The notes beneath the pieces were generated by a model. That model was not told the DNA's origin. It saw only the letters and a program-made list of their open reading frames with translations, and did not search any database. 64,000 nucleotides of DNA from JAOZTV01 sp965371805 (GTDB lineage Bacteria; Acidobacteriota; Aminicenantia; UBA2199): the NCBI GenBank assembly GCA_965371805.1, contig CBDUZW010000018.1:1-64000 (forward strand). The letters run 5' to 3'. Shown here in pieces: positions 17,669 through 26,451 of this stretch. Each line of letters starts with the position of its first letter. Positions within the stretch are counted from its first letter, which is position 1. Position numbers and translations under genes: made by a program.

Positions 17669-18037
17669 TTACTTTTTAATAATTTTTTTTATCTCTTTGA
17701 TTAGCATTTTACTCTCGGTGATTTTTTTAAAAAAATAATCTGCTCCTTCCTTAAGGCATTTTTCCTTGAGCTCAGAATATCCATAATTAGTAAAAAAAAG
17801 TACAATAGATTTATAGTTATTAACTCGAATGAATTTTAGTATTTCCAGACCTGTTCCATTTTCGAATTGAAAATCAAGAATAATAATATCCGGTTTTAAT
17901 ATTTTTATTGATTCTTTTGCATTTTTAATAGTTTCTGCAGTTCCAACAATTTCTAAATTGGGGATCTTTGAAAAAACATCTATCAACAATTCAATAATAT
18001 CCGGCGAATCATCAGCAATAAATAATGTTTTTTCCAT
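17669..18037 (-). CDS. Receiver-domain-only response regulator
   Basis: A 122-residue CheY-like protein consisting of a REC domain alone: the acidic pocket IADDSPD at the N-terminus, phospho-acceptor Asp in IIILDFQFENGTG, a Thr in FFTNYG and a conserved Lys in GADYFFKKIT. There is no output domain, so it acts by protein interaction or as part of a phosphorelay. It lies 25 bp upstream of the MCP on the same strand, which suggests a role in that signalling branch rather than in the NarL pair before it. Confidence 0.9.
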   Translation of the reverse strand: MEKTLFIADDSPDIIELLIDVFSKIPNLEIVGTAETIKNAKESIKILKPDIIILDFQFENGTGLEILKFIRVNNYKSIVLFFTNYGYSELKEKCLKEGADYFFKKITESKMLIKEIKKIIKK

Positions 18038-18125
18038 TTTTTCTATTTTTTTCCTTAAGTATATATAGTGTTATATTGAAAAAGAATTCACCACCATAGA
18101 AAATACATTTATTTTGCCGTATTTT

Positions 18126-18142
18126 TGACAGATTATCTGCCA
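18126..18142. promoter_or_regulatory. Near-palindrome upstream of the receiver gene
   Basis: TGACAGATTATCTGCCA reads almost the same on both strands (CAGAT-T-ATCTG core). It sits in the 144-bp gap between the NarL-type regulator gene and the receiver-only gene, about 90 bp upstream of the latter. It could be an operator; no U-run follows as a terminator would need. Confidence 0.3.
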
Positions 18143-18181
18143 TAATTTTTATATCAGGAGATAAAAAAAATGAAATGGTTC

Positions 18182-18814
18182 TTATTCAAATAATTTATTA
18201 TTAATTATATATCTAATTATATCTGAATTTGTTTTAAACTGCATTTTCTCAAGTAAACGGGATCTGTATGAATTAATAGAAGAGACACTCACACAAAGTT
18301 TATCTGCAATTTCGGATACTTTTAGGCCTGATCCAATAAGTCTCATAACCTCTAATTCACGATCGGATAAACTAAAATGAGCCTGTTTTTCAGAGTCATG
18401 ATCCATATGGTCTGCAAGTTTTTCAGCTAATGAGGGTCTGATGTATTTCTTACCCTTAACTATTTGTAGAATTGCCTTGACCAGCTCTGAAGGAGAAGTA
18501 CTCTTATTCAAAAAAGCTGAAGCCCCTGCCTTGATAGTTGAAACTCCATAAAGTTCTTCTGAATATGTACTTAAAACAATAACAGGTAGTTTAGGATGAC
18601 TGTTTTTTAACTCTTTAAGAATCTCAATCCCCCCAATACCAGGCATATTTAAATCAAGAATAATGACATCCCATTTCTCTTTAGCTACCATTTTAAATAC
18701 CTGCTCGGAGCTTTCAGCTTCACCTATCTCTTTTAAATCAATTGCTCTCTCTAATACATTCTTTATACCATCACGAACAAATGGGTGATCATCAGCTATT
18801 AATATTTTTATCAT
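18182..18814 (-). CDS. NarL/FixJ-family response regulator
   Basis: A 210-residue two-domain regulator. The receiver domain has ILIADDHPFVRDGIKNVL, the phospho-acceptor Asp in VIILDLNMPGIGG (about residue 54) and a conserved Lys in FLNKSTSP. The C-terminal LuxR-type helix-turn-helix reads LSDRELEVMRLIGSGLKVSEIADKL then VSSINSYRSRLLEKM. It overlaps the stop of its histidine kinase gene by four bases, so the two form a cognate pair. Its target genes are unknown. Confidence 0.94.
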   Translation of the reverse strand: MIKILIADDHPFVRDGIKNVLERAIDLKEIGEAESSEQVFKMVAKEKWDVIILDLNMPGIGGIEILKELKNSHPKLPVIVLSTYSEELYGVSTIKAGASAFLNKSTSPSELVKAILQIVKGKKYIRPSLAEKLADHMDHDSEKQAHFSLSDRELEVMRLIGSGLKVSEIADKLCVSVSSINSYRSRLLEKMQFKTNSDIIRYIINNKLFE

Positions 18815-20412
18815 TTGGTGTCTCCTTTGGGAATAAGAAGAGATACTTTTGTCCCTTTCCCAATTACACTTTCAAATGTCAGGTCCCAGCCAAAAAGATA
18901 GACTCTCTCTTTCATACCCAGTATCCCAAAAGATTTTTGCTTGTCAAGTTCTTTAAAATCAAAGCCCCTACCATTGTCAGTAATAATAATCTCTATTTGA
19001 TCCTTCTCTTCTTTTAACAGAAGACTCATTTTTGTTGCCTTGGAATGGCGTCCTATATTAGTTATAGTTTCCTGAATAATACGATAAATTGCAATAGATT
19101 GTTCCTGATTAAAAGATAGGGATTTTATACGAGTTTCATATTTACAATTGATTACAGAGTGCTTCTTAAATTGAGTTACCAACCATTTTAATGCAGCTGA
19201 TAAACCTAAATGATCCAGGATTACAGGCCTCAGGTCCATAACCATTTTTTCAGTAATACTAGTAGCGGAATTGATGAGTTGAGATATTTTCTCGATTTCA
19301 GAATTTACCATTGAGCATTCTTTTGTTTTTAAATAAGAGCTGCAGATCTGTTCTATATTGAATGCCACAAAGTTAATTGCAGATAAGGCCTGACCTAACT
19401 CGTCATGTAATTCTCTTGCAAGATTTTTTTTCTCTTTTTCCTGTACTTTTTGAATGTGACTCGTAAGGGAGCGTAATTTTCCATGTAATTTGAACTGCTC
19501 AATTTCAGCCCACTTCCTGGAGATACCCAAAGCAATCTTTTGAGCAATAGGGCTCATTGTATTAACCTCATTCGGGCTAATAAATTTTTTTGAAAAAAAA
19601 GCAATGACTCCCAGTACTCGGTCTGCAACCATTAGAGGATATCCTGCAAATGCTATGATACCTTCCTTTTTAATCCAGTTTTGATCTAAAATTTGAGGGT
19701 CACCGACTAGATTATTTGTTAAAATTATGGTTTTCTTTTTTAAGATTTTCCAGATTTTAGAATTAGTTGCGGAGGTGATTTTAGAGTGTTTCCCATTTAG
19801 ATTGGTATACATGCCTGCACTGGCTTGAAGCTCTAATGTGTCATTTAATTGATTAAATGACCAAATTCGGACAAAATCTGTTCCAAGATTTTCTATAACT
19901 GCTTCACAACAGAGTTGGAGCATTAATGACAGATCACTCTCCCTGGTGAGCACTGATCCTATCTGATTACTCAGTGAAAGATGATGTATATGAGCATTTA
20001 GTAGAATTTCATTGTTCATAGCTTCTGTGATATCTTCAATCATGGATAAACCATAAATCGGGATTCCCTCATCATCATGGATTATTGCTGTTGTCAGCGT
20101 TGTCCATAAAATTCCTCCATCTTTTTTTAATAAAGATTTACTTGATTTAGTGAAAGGAAGCTTGTCTATAAATAAATTTGAAAAAAAATCTTTCTCTTTT
20201 TTTTTATTATCATGAAAAATAATATCTGATAACTTAAGTGATAAAAGTTCTTCTTTAGAATAGCCAAGCATATCGCATAGACTATTATTGATGTTGATAA
20301 TTAGGAAATCATTATCATAAGTAGCTATTCCCAGCGGAGCTTCCTCAAAGATCTTACGGAATCTCTCTTCACTTTCTTTATTTACTGTTTTCTTTCCTTT
20401 ACTAAGTTTCAT
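18811..20412 (-). CDS. PAS-GAF sensor histidine kinase, HisKA_3 (NarX/DesK) type
   Basis: A 533-residue kinase without membrane segments. A PAS domain (about 15-135, EERFRKIFEEAPLGIATYDND) is followed by a GAF domain (about 150-300, LCCEAVIENLGTDFVRIWSF). A HisKA_3 dimerisation domain carries the phospho-accepting His in LARELHDELGQALSAI. The HATPase domain has ETITNIGRHSKATK (N box), DNGRGFD (G1) and GILGMKERV. It phosphorylates the NarL-type regulator whose start overlaps its stop. The soluble sensor part suggests a cytoplasmic signal. Confidence 0.94.
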   Translation of the reverse strand: MKLSKGKKTVNKESEERFRKIFEEAPLGIATYDNDFLIININNSLCDMLGYSKEELLSLKLSDIIFHDNKKKEKDFFSNLFIDKLPFTKSSKSLLKKDGGILWTTLTTAIIHDDEGIPIYGLSMIEDITEAMNNEILLNAHIHHLSLSNQIGSVLTRESDLSLMLQLCCEAVIENLGTDFVRIWSFNQLNDTLELQASAGMYTNLNGKHSKITSATNSKIWKILKKKTIILTNNLVGDPQILDQNWIKKEGIIAFAGYPLMVADRVLGVIAFFSKKFISPNEVNTMSPIAQKIALGISRKWAEIEQFKLHGKLRSLTSHIQKVQEKEKKNLARELHDELGQALSAINFVAFNIEQICSSYLKTKECSMVNSEIEKISQLINSATSITEKMVMDLRPVILDHLGLSAALKWLVTQFKKHSVINCKYETRIKSLSFNQEQSIAIYRIIQETITNIGRHSKATKMSLLLKEEKDQIEIIITDNGRGFDFKELDKQKSFGILGMKERVYLFGWDLTFESVIGKGTKVSLLIPKGDTK

Positions 20413-20523
20413 TAAATTTATCCTTGAGATTTGGTCCAGGAGAGTATGTTATTCAAATATAAATTTGAATTTTTTTTTCCATAGAGTATTTTACAATAAA
20501 AAAATAAAAAACAAAAATTATCC

Positions 20524-20552
20524 TTGACACACTATATATAGTGTTTTAAAAT
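20524..20552 (+). promoter_or_regulatory. nrdJ promoter with embedded NrdR box
   Basis: TTGACA (20524-20529), a 17-bp spacer and TAAAAT (20547-20552) form a strong promoter. The perfect palindrome ACACTATATATAGTGT (20529-20544) fills the spacer and matches the known NrdR-box consensus. NrdR represses ribonucleotide reductase genes when dATP is high. Only one box is obvious; many NrdR promoters carry two. Confidence 0.88.
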
Positions 20553-20587
20553 ATTCTCGCAACTAAATATGACAAAGGAGTTTTAAT

Positions 20588-22672
20588 ATGGAAGGATTTA
20601 ATGAAAATGCCCTTAAGATACTTAAGGCAAGATATTTTAAAAAAAAAAATAATGGGGATTTGATTGAGAAAAAACCATCAGATCTCTTTAGAAGAGTTTC
20701 AAAATATATTTCAAAGGCTGAAAAAACAGATGAGTTGAAAACGAAATGGGAAAAAATATTTTTCTCTGCAATGATAGATAGGGATTTTATGCCAAATTCT
20801 CCTACAATGACTGGAGCAGACAGAGGGATGTGTCTCTCAGCTTGTTTTGTTCTTCCAATTGAGGATTCACTGGAAAAAATATTTGAAACAGTAAAAAATG
20901 CAGCATTGGTTCATAAAGAAGGTGGTGGAACAGGATTTGATTTTTCTTTAATCAGGCCACAGGGAAGTTTCGTAAAAAAAACCCAGGGCATTGCGTCCGG
21001 CCCTATTTCATTTTTGAAGGTAATTGATGCCGGAACGGAGGCTGTAAAGCAGGGTGGTACACGCCGGGGTGCCAATATGGGTGTTCTAAGAGTAGATCAT
21101 CCGGATATAAAAGAGTTTATTGTTATGAAACAGGACGGAATTACGGCACAGAACTTTAATATTTCTGTTGCTATAACTGATAAATTTATTGATGCATTAA
21201 AAAACCGGAGAAGTTATGATCTCATAGATCCTAAAGATGGAGAAGTAGTCGGTATTATGGATGCGCACGAGGTATTTGAATTGATCGTTGAATCAGCCTG
21301 GAAGAATGGTGATCCTGGATTAATTTTTATCGACAAGGTTAATGATCTGAACCCGACTAAACTGCAGGGTCCAATAAGAGCGACAAATCCATGTGGAGAA
21401 CAGCCATTGCATGATTATGAATCCTGTAATCTGGGTTCTATTAATTTGTCGAACTATTTTAATGCAAATATGAAAGATAAGTTTGATTGGGAGAGATTTA
21501 AGGCTACAATTCAGATGGGGGTTCGTTTTCTAGACAATGTTATTGAAGTAAATATATATCCTCTGGAACAAATTGATGAAATGGCAAAGTCAAACCGTCG
21601 TATTGGTCTTGGAATAATGGGATTTGCAGATCTTCTAATACAAAAAGGACTAAGGTATGATACAGAAGAGGCAAGAAACTTCGGTTCAAAAATTGCAGGC
21701 TTTTTGAAAGTTGAAGCAGTGAAAGCTTCTGAGAAACTGGGAGCGGAAAGAGGTAGTTTTCCTAATATTGAAAAATCCATATATAAGGGAAAAAAAATGA
21801 GGAACGCTGCTGTATTAACAGTTGCTCCGACAGGTACTATATCTAGAATTGCCGGATGCTCTTCAAGTATTGAACCAATATTTGCATTTGAAGTTATCTC
21901 TAAAATATTGGATGGAGAGTTAAGAGATGTTCATGCTTTATATAAAGAGTGGGAAGAGAAAAATAGTGGAGAAGAGCATCCTGATTATTTTATAACTGCA
22001 TCTGATGTAAAGCCTGAAGACCATCTGAAAATGCAGGAAGCTTTTCAAGTTCATGTCGATAGTGCTGTATCAAAAACAATAAACTTCCCGAATAGTACAA
22101 CTATTGAGGATATTGCACATGCGTATCTTATGGCATTTGATATGAATATAAAAGGGATAACTGTTTACAGAGATGGGTGCCGATCTATACAGGTATTAAA
22201 TAAACCTGAGGCGGAGGCTGCATTAAAACCACAAAAACGACCGGATGCTCTTCCTTCAACAACTCATAAAATATCCACTGGTCTTGGTAGATTATACATA
22301 ACGATCACTTATTTTGGAAAAAAACCATTCGAGGTATTCTGTTCAATTGGAAAGAGCGGTTTTTCTTCAATGGCAGATGCTGAAGCAATTGGAAGATTAA
22401 CCTCTCTTGCCTTGAGAACCGGAATAACCACTGAAGAGATAGTTAAACAATTGAAGGGTATTGGAGGGTCGGAACCTACATTTCATAATGGTGCCTTGAT
22501 ACAGTCTATCCCTGATGCTATTGCTCATGCACTGGAAGCACATATTGGAGAAGTACAGGTAAATAATCAGGATATGCATACTATAAACTGCCCCATGTGT
22601 GGAGCAACATTGTCCGATGAGAAGTGTCCGACATGCACGAATTGCGGCTGGTCTAAATGCAGTGGAATTTAA
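20588..22672 (+). CDS. nrdJ: Adenosylcobalamin-dependent (class II) ribonucleotide reductase
   Basis: A 694-residue enzyme that makes deoxyribonucleotides using a B12 radical, independent of oxygen. It has NSPTMTGADRGMCLSACFVLP (first redox Cys), GGGTGFDFS, and the active-site motif N267-P-C269-G-E271 in TNPCGEQPLHDYESCNLGS. It also has APTGTISRIAGCSSSIEP. The C-terminus has TINFPNSTTIEDI followed by a Cys-rich zinc-ribbon tail (CPMCG, CPTCTNCGWSKC), as usual for NrdJ. No nrdB-like small subunit is nearby. It is transcribed from a promoter containing an NrdR box; AAAGGAG precedes the ATG. Confidence 0.95.
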   Translation: MEGFNENALKILKARYFKKKNNGDLIEKKPSDLFRRVSKYISKAEKTDELKTKWEKIFFSAMIDRDFMPNSPTMTGADRGMCLSACFVLPIEDSLEKIFETVKNAALVHKEGGGTGFDFSLIRPQGSFVKKTQGIASGPISFLKVIDAGTEAVKQGGTRRGANMGVLRVDHPDIKEFIVMKQDGITAQNFNISVAITDKFIDALKNRRSYDLIDPKDGEVVGIMDAHEVFELIVESAWKNGDPGLIFIDKVNDLNPTKLQGPIRATNPCGEQPLHDYESCNLGSINLSNYFNANMKDKFDWERFKATIQMGVRFLDNVIEVNIYPLEQIDEMAKSNRRIGLGIMGFADLLIQKGLRYDTEEARNFGSKIAGFLKVEAVKASEKLGAERGSFPNIEKSIYKGKKMRNAAVLTVAPTGTISRIAGCSSSIEPIFAFEVISKILDGELRDVHALYKEWEEKNSGEEHPDYFITASDVKPEDHLKMQEAFQVHVDSAVSKTINFPNSTTIEDIAHAYLMAFDMNIKGITVYRDGCRSIQVLNKPEAEAALKPQKRPDALPSTTHKISTGLGRLYITITYFGKKPFEVFCSIGKSGFSSMADAEAIGRLTSLALRTGITTEEIVKQLKGIGGSEPTFHNGALIQSIPDAIAHALEAHIGEVQVNNQDMHTINCPMCGATLSDEKCPTCTNCGWSKCSGI

Positions 22673-22773
22673 TTTAAAGCTCAATAATTTTTTTTTGCAC
22701 TTTACTTTTGCGTCCTTTTTTTATACAATCGGAAAGTAATTCGTAAAAAGTATATTGTTTTGGAGGTATTAAG

Positions 22774-25128
22774 ATCGAAAATTTGGTAATTGTTGAGTCA
22801 CCGGCTAAAGCTAAAACCCTGGAGAAATTTCTTGGAAAAGGTTTTGTTGTAAAGTCCAGCTTTGGGCATATAAGGGATTTAGAAAAGAAAAACTTTGGAA
22901 TTGATAAAGAAAATAATTATGAGCCTCAATATATAATTTCTGCTGAGAAAAAGAAAGTTGTTTCAGAATTAAAAAAGTATGTAAAGCAGGCATCAACTGT
23001 CTGGCTGGCAACTGATGAAGACAGAGAAGGTGAGGCTATAGCCTGGCATCTAGCTGAGGTATTAAAACTTGATCAAAAAAAAACCAAAAGAATTGTTTTT
23101 CATGAGATAACGAAAAAGGCAGTTCTTGATGCTGTTGCAAAACCAAGAGAGGTTGATCAGGCTGTTGTTAATGCGCAGACAGCCAGAAGAATTTTGGACA
23201 GACTTGTTGGTTTTGAATTATCCCCTCTGTTATGGCGTAAAATTAAACCCAAACTATCAGCTGGAAGAGTTCAATCTGTCGCTGTAAAACTGATTGTTGA
23301 AAAGGAAAGGGAAATAATAAATTTTAAATCGACACCTTTTTTTAAAGTTGCAGCTGATTTTAAAACCGTTAGAGGTACAAAATTTACTGCTGAGCTCAAG
23401 GATAAAATTTTAGAGGAAAAAACAGTACGTGATTTCTTAGAAAATTGTAAAGGTGCAGAATATAGAGTCGTAGATATTGATGTTAAGCCATCTAAAAAAA
23501 CGCCTTCCCCTCCATTTACAACATCTACATTGCAACAGGAAGCATCAAGAAAATTGGGATTTTCTGTTGCTAAAACTATGCTTGTTGCACAAAAACTATA
23601 TGAAGCTGGAATGATTACTTATATGAGGACAGATTCATTAAACATTTCGGAGATTGCAATAGAAGCTGCAAAGAAGGAAATAATTGATACTTACGGGAAT
23701 GAATACTCCAATCCAAGAAGATTTAAAACAAAATCTAAGGGAGCTCAGGAGGCACATGAGGCAATCAGGCCTTCATATTTTGATAAAACTGTTGCAGGCA
23801 ATACAAGTGATGAAAAAAGACTTTACCAATTGATCTGGAAGAGAACAATCGCATCACAGATGAGTGATGCAAAGTTAAAAAAAACTAAAGTTGATATAGA
23901 TATTTCAACATCAGATAGAAAGTTTATTGCAAATGGTGAAGTATTGGTCTTTGACGGATTTCTGAAAGTCTATCTGGTCTCAACTGATGATGAAAATGGT
24001 TCTGAAGAAAGCGGACTGCTCCCTATGTTAAAAGTGGATGATAAACTGCAAATGTCCATAATAACTGCAACAGAGAGATTTACACGGCATTCTGCAAGAT
24101 ACACAGAAGCATCTCTAGTAAAAAAACTTGAAGAGTTAGGTATTGGAAGACCTTCAACCTATGCTCCAACTATTTCAACTATTCAAAAAAGAGGCTATGT
24201 TATTAAAGAGAATAGAGATGGAGTTGAAAGAAAATATAAAGTTATTTCTTTAAAAAAAGATGAAATTTCATCTAAGGAAAATAAAGAGATAACAGGTGCT
24301 ATAAAGTCAAGACTCTTTCCTACAGATATTGGAATGGTTACAACAGATTTCTTGTCAGAATATTTTATAAATATAATGAGTTATGATTTTACGGCAAAGG
24401 TTGAAGGAGACTTTGATAAGATTGCTGAATCAAAGATTGTCTGGTATGACATGATAGATAAGTTTTACAAACCTTTTCACAAAAGAGTAGAGAAAACACT
24501 TGGTGAAGCAGAGAGAAGCACCGGTCAAAGAGACTTGGGGATTGATCCAAAATCCGGTGAAACTGTTTCTGTAAGGATAGGAAGATTTGGACCTTTAGCG
24601 CAAATTGGTGAAACCACTGAAGATAATAAACCAAAATTTGCAAGTTTAAGACCAGGTCAGCATCTTGAAACTATTACTCTTGAAGAAGCATTGGAACTAT
24701 TTAAGCTGCCTAGAGAGATTGGTAGTTATGAAGATAAAGAAGTAATTGTCGCTATAGGAAGATTTGGTCCATATATAAGGCACAAATCAAAATTCACTTC
24801 TCTTAAAAAAGGTATTGATGATCCTATGGAAATTGATCTTGAGCGGGCAATTGAACTGATTGAGGAAAAGAGGAAGAAGGATCGGGAAAAAGTTATTCGG
24901 ATATACGAAGAAGATGAGAATCTTCAAGTTTTAAATGGAAGGTGGGGACCTTATATTGTCTTTAATAAAGAGAATTATAAGATTCCCAAAGATACAGATG
25001 CTGCTTCTCTTTCATTTGAAGATTGCAAAAAGCTGATCAAAGATAGTGATAAAAAAGCGCCTGCAAAAAAGAAGAAAATAGTAAAAAAGACAGCTGTAAA
25101 AAAGAAAGTAGTTAAGAAAAAAAGCTGA
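22774..25128 (+). CDS. topA: DNA topoisomerase I, apparently starting with ATC
   Basis: A type IA topoisomerase that relaxes negative supercoils. The Toprim domain has NLVIVESPAKAKTLEKFLG and DEDREGEAIAWHL. The catalytic Tyr283 is in GMITYMRTDSLNIS, and C-terminal Topo_C repeats (GRFGPLAQIGE, GRFGPYIRHKSKFTSLKKG, GRWGPYIVF) replace zinc fingers. A Lys-rich tail ends the protein. The first usual start in frame is TTG 22783, but GGAGG (22762-22766) is 16 nt away from it and the family N-terminus (M-x-NLVIVES) would be lost. ATC at 22774 is 7 nt after GGAGG and gives 784 residues beginning x-E-N-L-V-I-V-E-S. Confidence 0.95.
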   Translation: MENLVIVESPAKAKTLEKFLGKGFVVKSSFGHIRDLEKKNFGIDKENNYEPQYIISAEKKKVVSELKKYVKQASTVWLATDEDREGEAIAWHLAEVLKLDQKKTKRIVFHEITKKAVLDAVAKPREVDQAVVNAQTARRILDRLVGFELSPLLWRKIKPKLSAGRVQSVAVKLIVEKEREIINFKSTPFFKVAADFKTVRGTKFTAELKDKILEEKTVRDFLENCKGAEYRVVDIDVKPSKKTPSPPFTTSTLQQEASRKLGFSVAKTMLVAQKLYEAGMITYMRTDSLNISEIAIEAAKKEIIDTYGNEYSNPRRFKTKSKGAQEAHEAIRPSYFDKTVAGNTSDEKRLYQLIWKRTIASQMSDAKLKKTKVDIDISTSDRKFIANGEVLVFDGFLKVYLVSTDDENGSEESGLLPMLKVDDKLQMSIITATERFTRHSARYTEASLVKKLEELGIGRPSTYAPTISTIQKRGYVIKENRDGVERKYKVISLKKDEISSKENKEITGAIKSRLFPTDIGMVTTDFLSEYFINIMSYDFTAKVEGDFDKIAESKIVWYDMIDKFYKPFHKRVEKTLGEAERSTGQRDLGIDPKSGETVSVRIGRFGPLAQIGETTEDNKPKFASLRPGQHLETITLEEALELFKLPREIGSYEDKEVIVAIGRFGPYIRHKSKFTSLKKGIDDPMEIDLERAIELIEEKRKKDREKVIRIYEEDENLQVLNGRWGPYIVFNKENYKIPKDTDAASLSFEDCKKLIKDSDKKAPAKKKKIVKKTAVKKKVVKKKS

Positions 25129-25146
25129 GATTTTAGAGGATAGTTT

Positions 25147-26364
25147 ATGGCTTTTTTGAAAATTAGTGGAATAATTATAGCTCTTATTATTTTTTTAAGA
25201 TTAAAATTCAATCTTTCGCTATCCATATTTTTAGTCTCTATTCTGTCTATAGTTTTCTTTCAAATAAATCTTAATGAGGCCTTTTTCTCTTCGGTTAATG
25301 TACTTCTTGAAGAGAGAACGCTTCAGCTGTATTTAATAATTATTCTTGTTATTTATATTAGTTCAATTCAAAAATCAAAGGGAATGTTTGATTTATTGAT
25401 TAAATCATTGACTAATTTAATGAGCGATAAGAAGATAGTATCTCAACTTATACCTGCATTCATTGGGTTATTACCTATGCCGGGTGGAGCTCTTTTCTCT
25501 GCTCCTCTGGTTGATGTGAGTTTGAAAGATCTTAAAATTGACATTGAGTTTAAAACTTTTATTAACTATTGGTTTAGGCATGTTTGGGAATTTATCTGGC
25601 CTATATATGCAGGACTTCTTTTTTTTCAGTCTCTTTCCGGAATATCATTAAAACGAATAATAATTCTTCAAATACCTTTTTCGGTTCTGAATATTCTTCT
25701 CGGGGTAATAATAACTCAATTTTATTTCAAAAAACATAAAATTCAAGGCAAATACCAAAAAAAAAGAACTGCTTTAATTAAGAACCTTATGAATATTTTA
25801 GAAAGTATGTGGCCTATTATACTTGTGATATTTATGTTTTTTTTATTTTCAATTCCACTTCATTTAGGGCTCTTAGTAACTTCTCTATTATTGTCACTGG
25901 TAAAAAAAGTAAGACTTAAGGATTTGGCAGACATATTTTTTTCAAAAAAAATGCTTGACATTATCGTATTGATCTCAATTGTAATGATATTTCAACAGAT
26001 GGTTAAGATTTCAAATGTTTCAGAAGGTCTGCTCTTATTTAACCCATCAACAATCACCATAGTATTAATATGTTTTTTTATATCATTTTCAATGGGTTTT
26101 TTAACTGGAGTAAATACAGCATTTATTGTAATTGCTTTTCCCATTTTAGCGCCATTAATTTCGCAGCTTTCTGTTATATCTTATGAATCGATATCAATTT
26201 ATATCTATGTAACTGGATTCGCAGGAATTTTATTATCACCAGTACATTTATGCTTAGTATTGACAAATGATTATTTTAAATCAAATTTATTAAAAGTATA
26301 TAAATATCTTGTACCACCAGTTATAGTTTTAATAATATTTGCTACAGTGTTGCTGTTTACTTGA
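25147..26364 (+). CDS. DUF401-family integral membrane permease
   Basis: A 405-residue protein with about ten to eleven membrane helices. The motif PMPGGALFSAPLVDVSLKDL (about residues 110-130) and GVNTAFIVIAFPILAPLI in the C-terminal half match the DUF401 family, related in layout to GntP/CitMHS-type ion transporters. The substrate is unknown. It starts 19 bp after topA with an AGAGGA site, so it probably shares that transcript, and lies before another CitMHS-like transporter. Two re-entrant-loop-like halves suggest a secondary transporter. Confidence 0.75.
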   Translation: MAFLKISGIIIALIIFLRLKFNLSLSIFLVSILSIVFFQINLNEAFFSSVNVLLEERTLQLYLIIILVIYISSIQKSKGMFDLLIKSLTNLMSDKKIVSQLIPAFIGLLPMPGGALFSAPLVDVSLKDLKIDIEFKTFINYWFRHVWEFIWPIYAGLLFFQSLSGISLKRIIILQIPFSVLNILLGVIITQFYFKKHKIQGKYQKKRTALIKNLMNILESMWPIILVIFMFFLFSIPLHLGLLVTSLLLSLVKKVRLKDLADIFFSKKMLDIIVLISIVMIFQQMVKISNVSEGLLLFNPSTITIVLICFFISFSMGFLTGVNTAFIVIAFPILAPLISQLSVISYESISIYIYVTGFAGILLSPVHLCLVLTNDYFKSNLLKVYKYLVPPVIVLIIFATVLLFT

Positions 26365-26451
26365 TTTTTAAGTCATTAAAGCTTGTTTCCTATTGCCAAA
26401 AAGCAGTTTTTTTTATAAAATATAAGATAGATATAATGTGAGGAGATCCAA

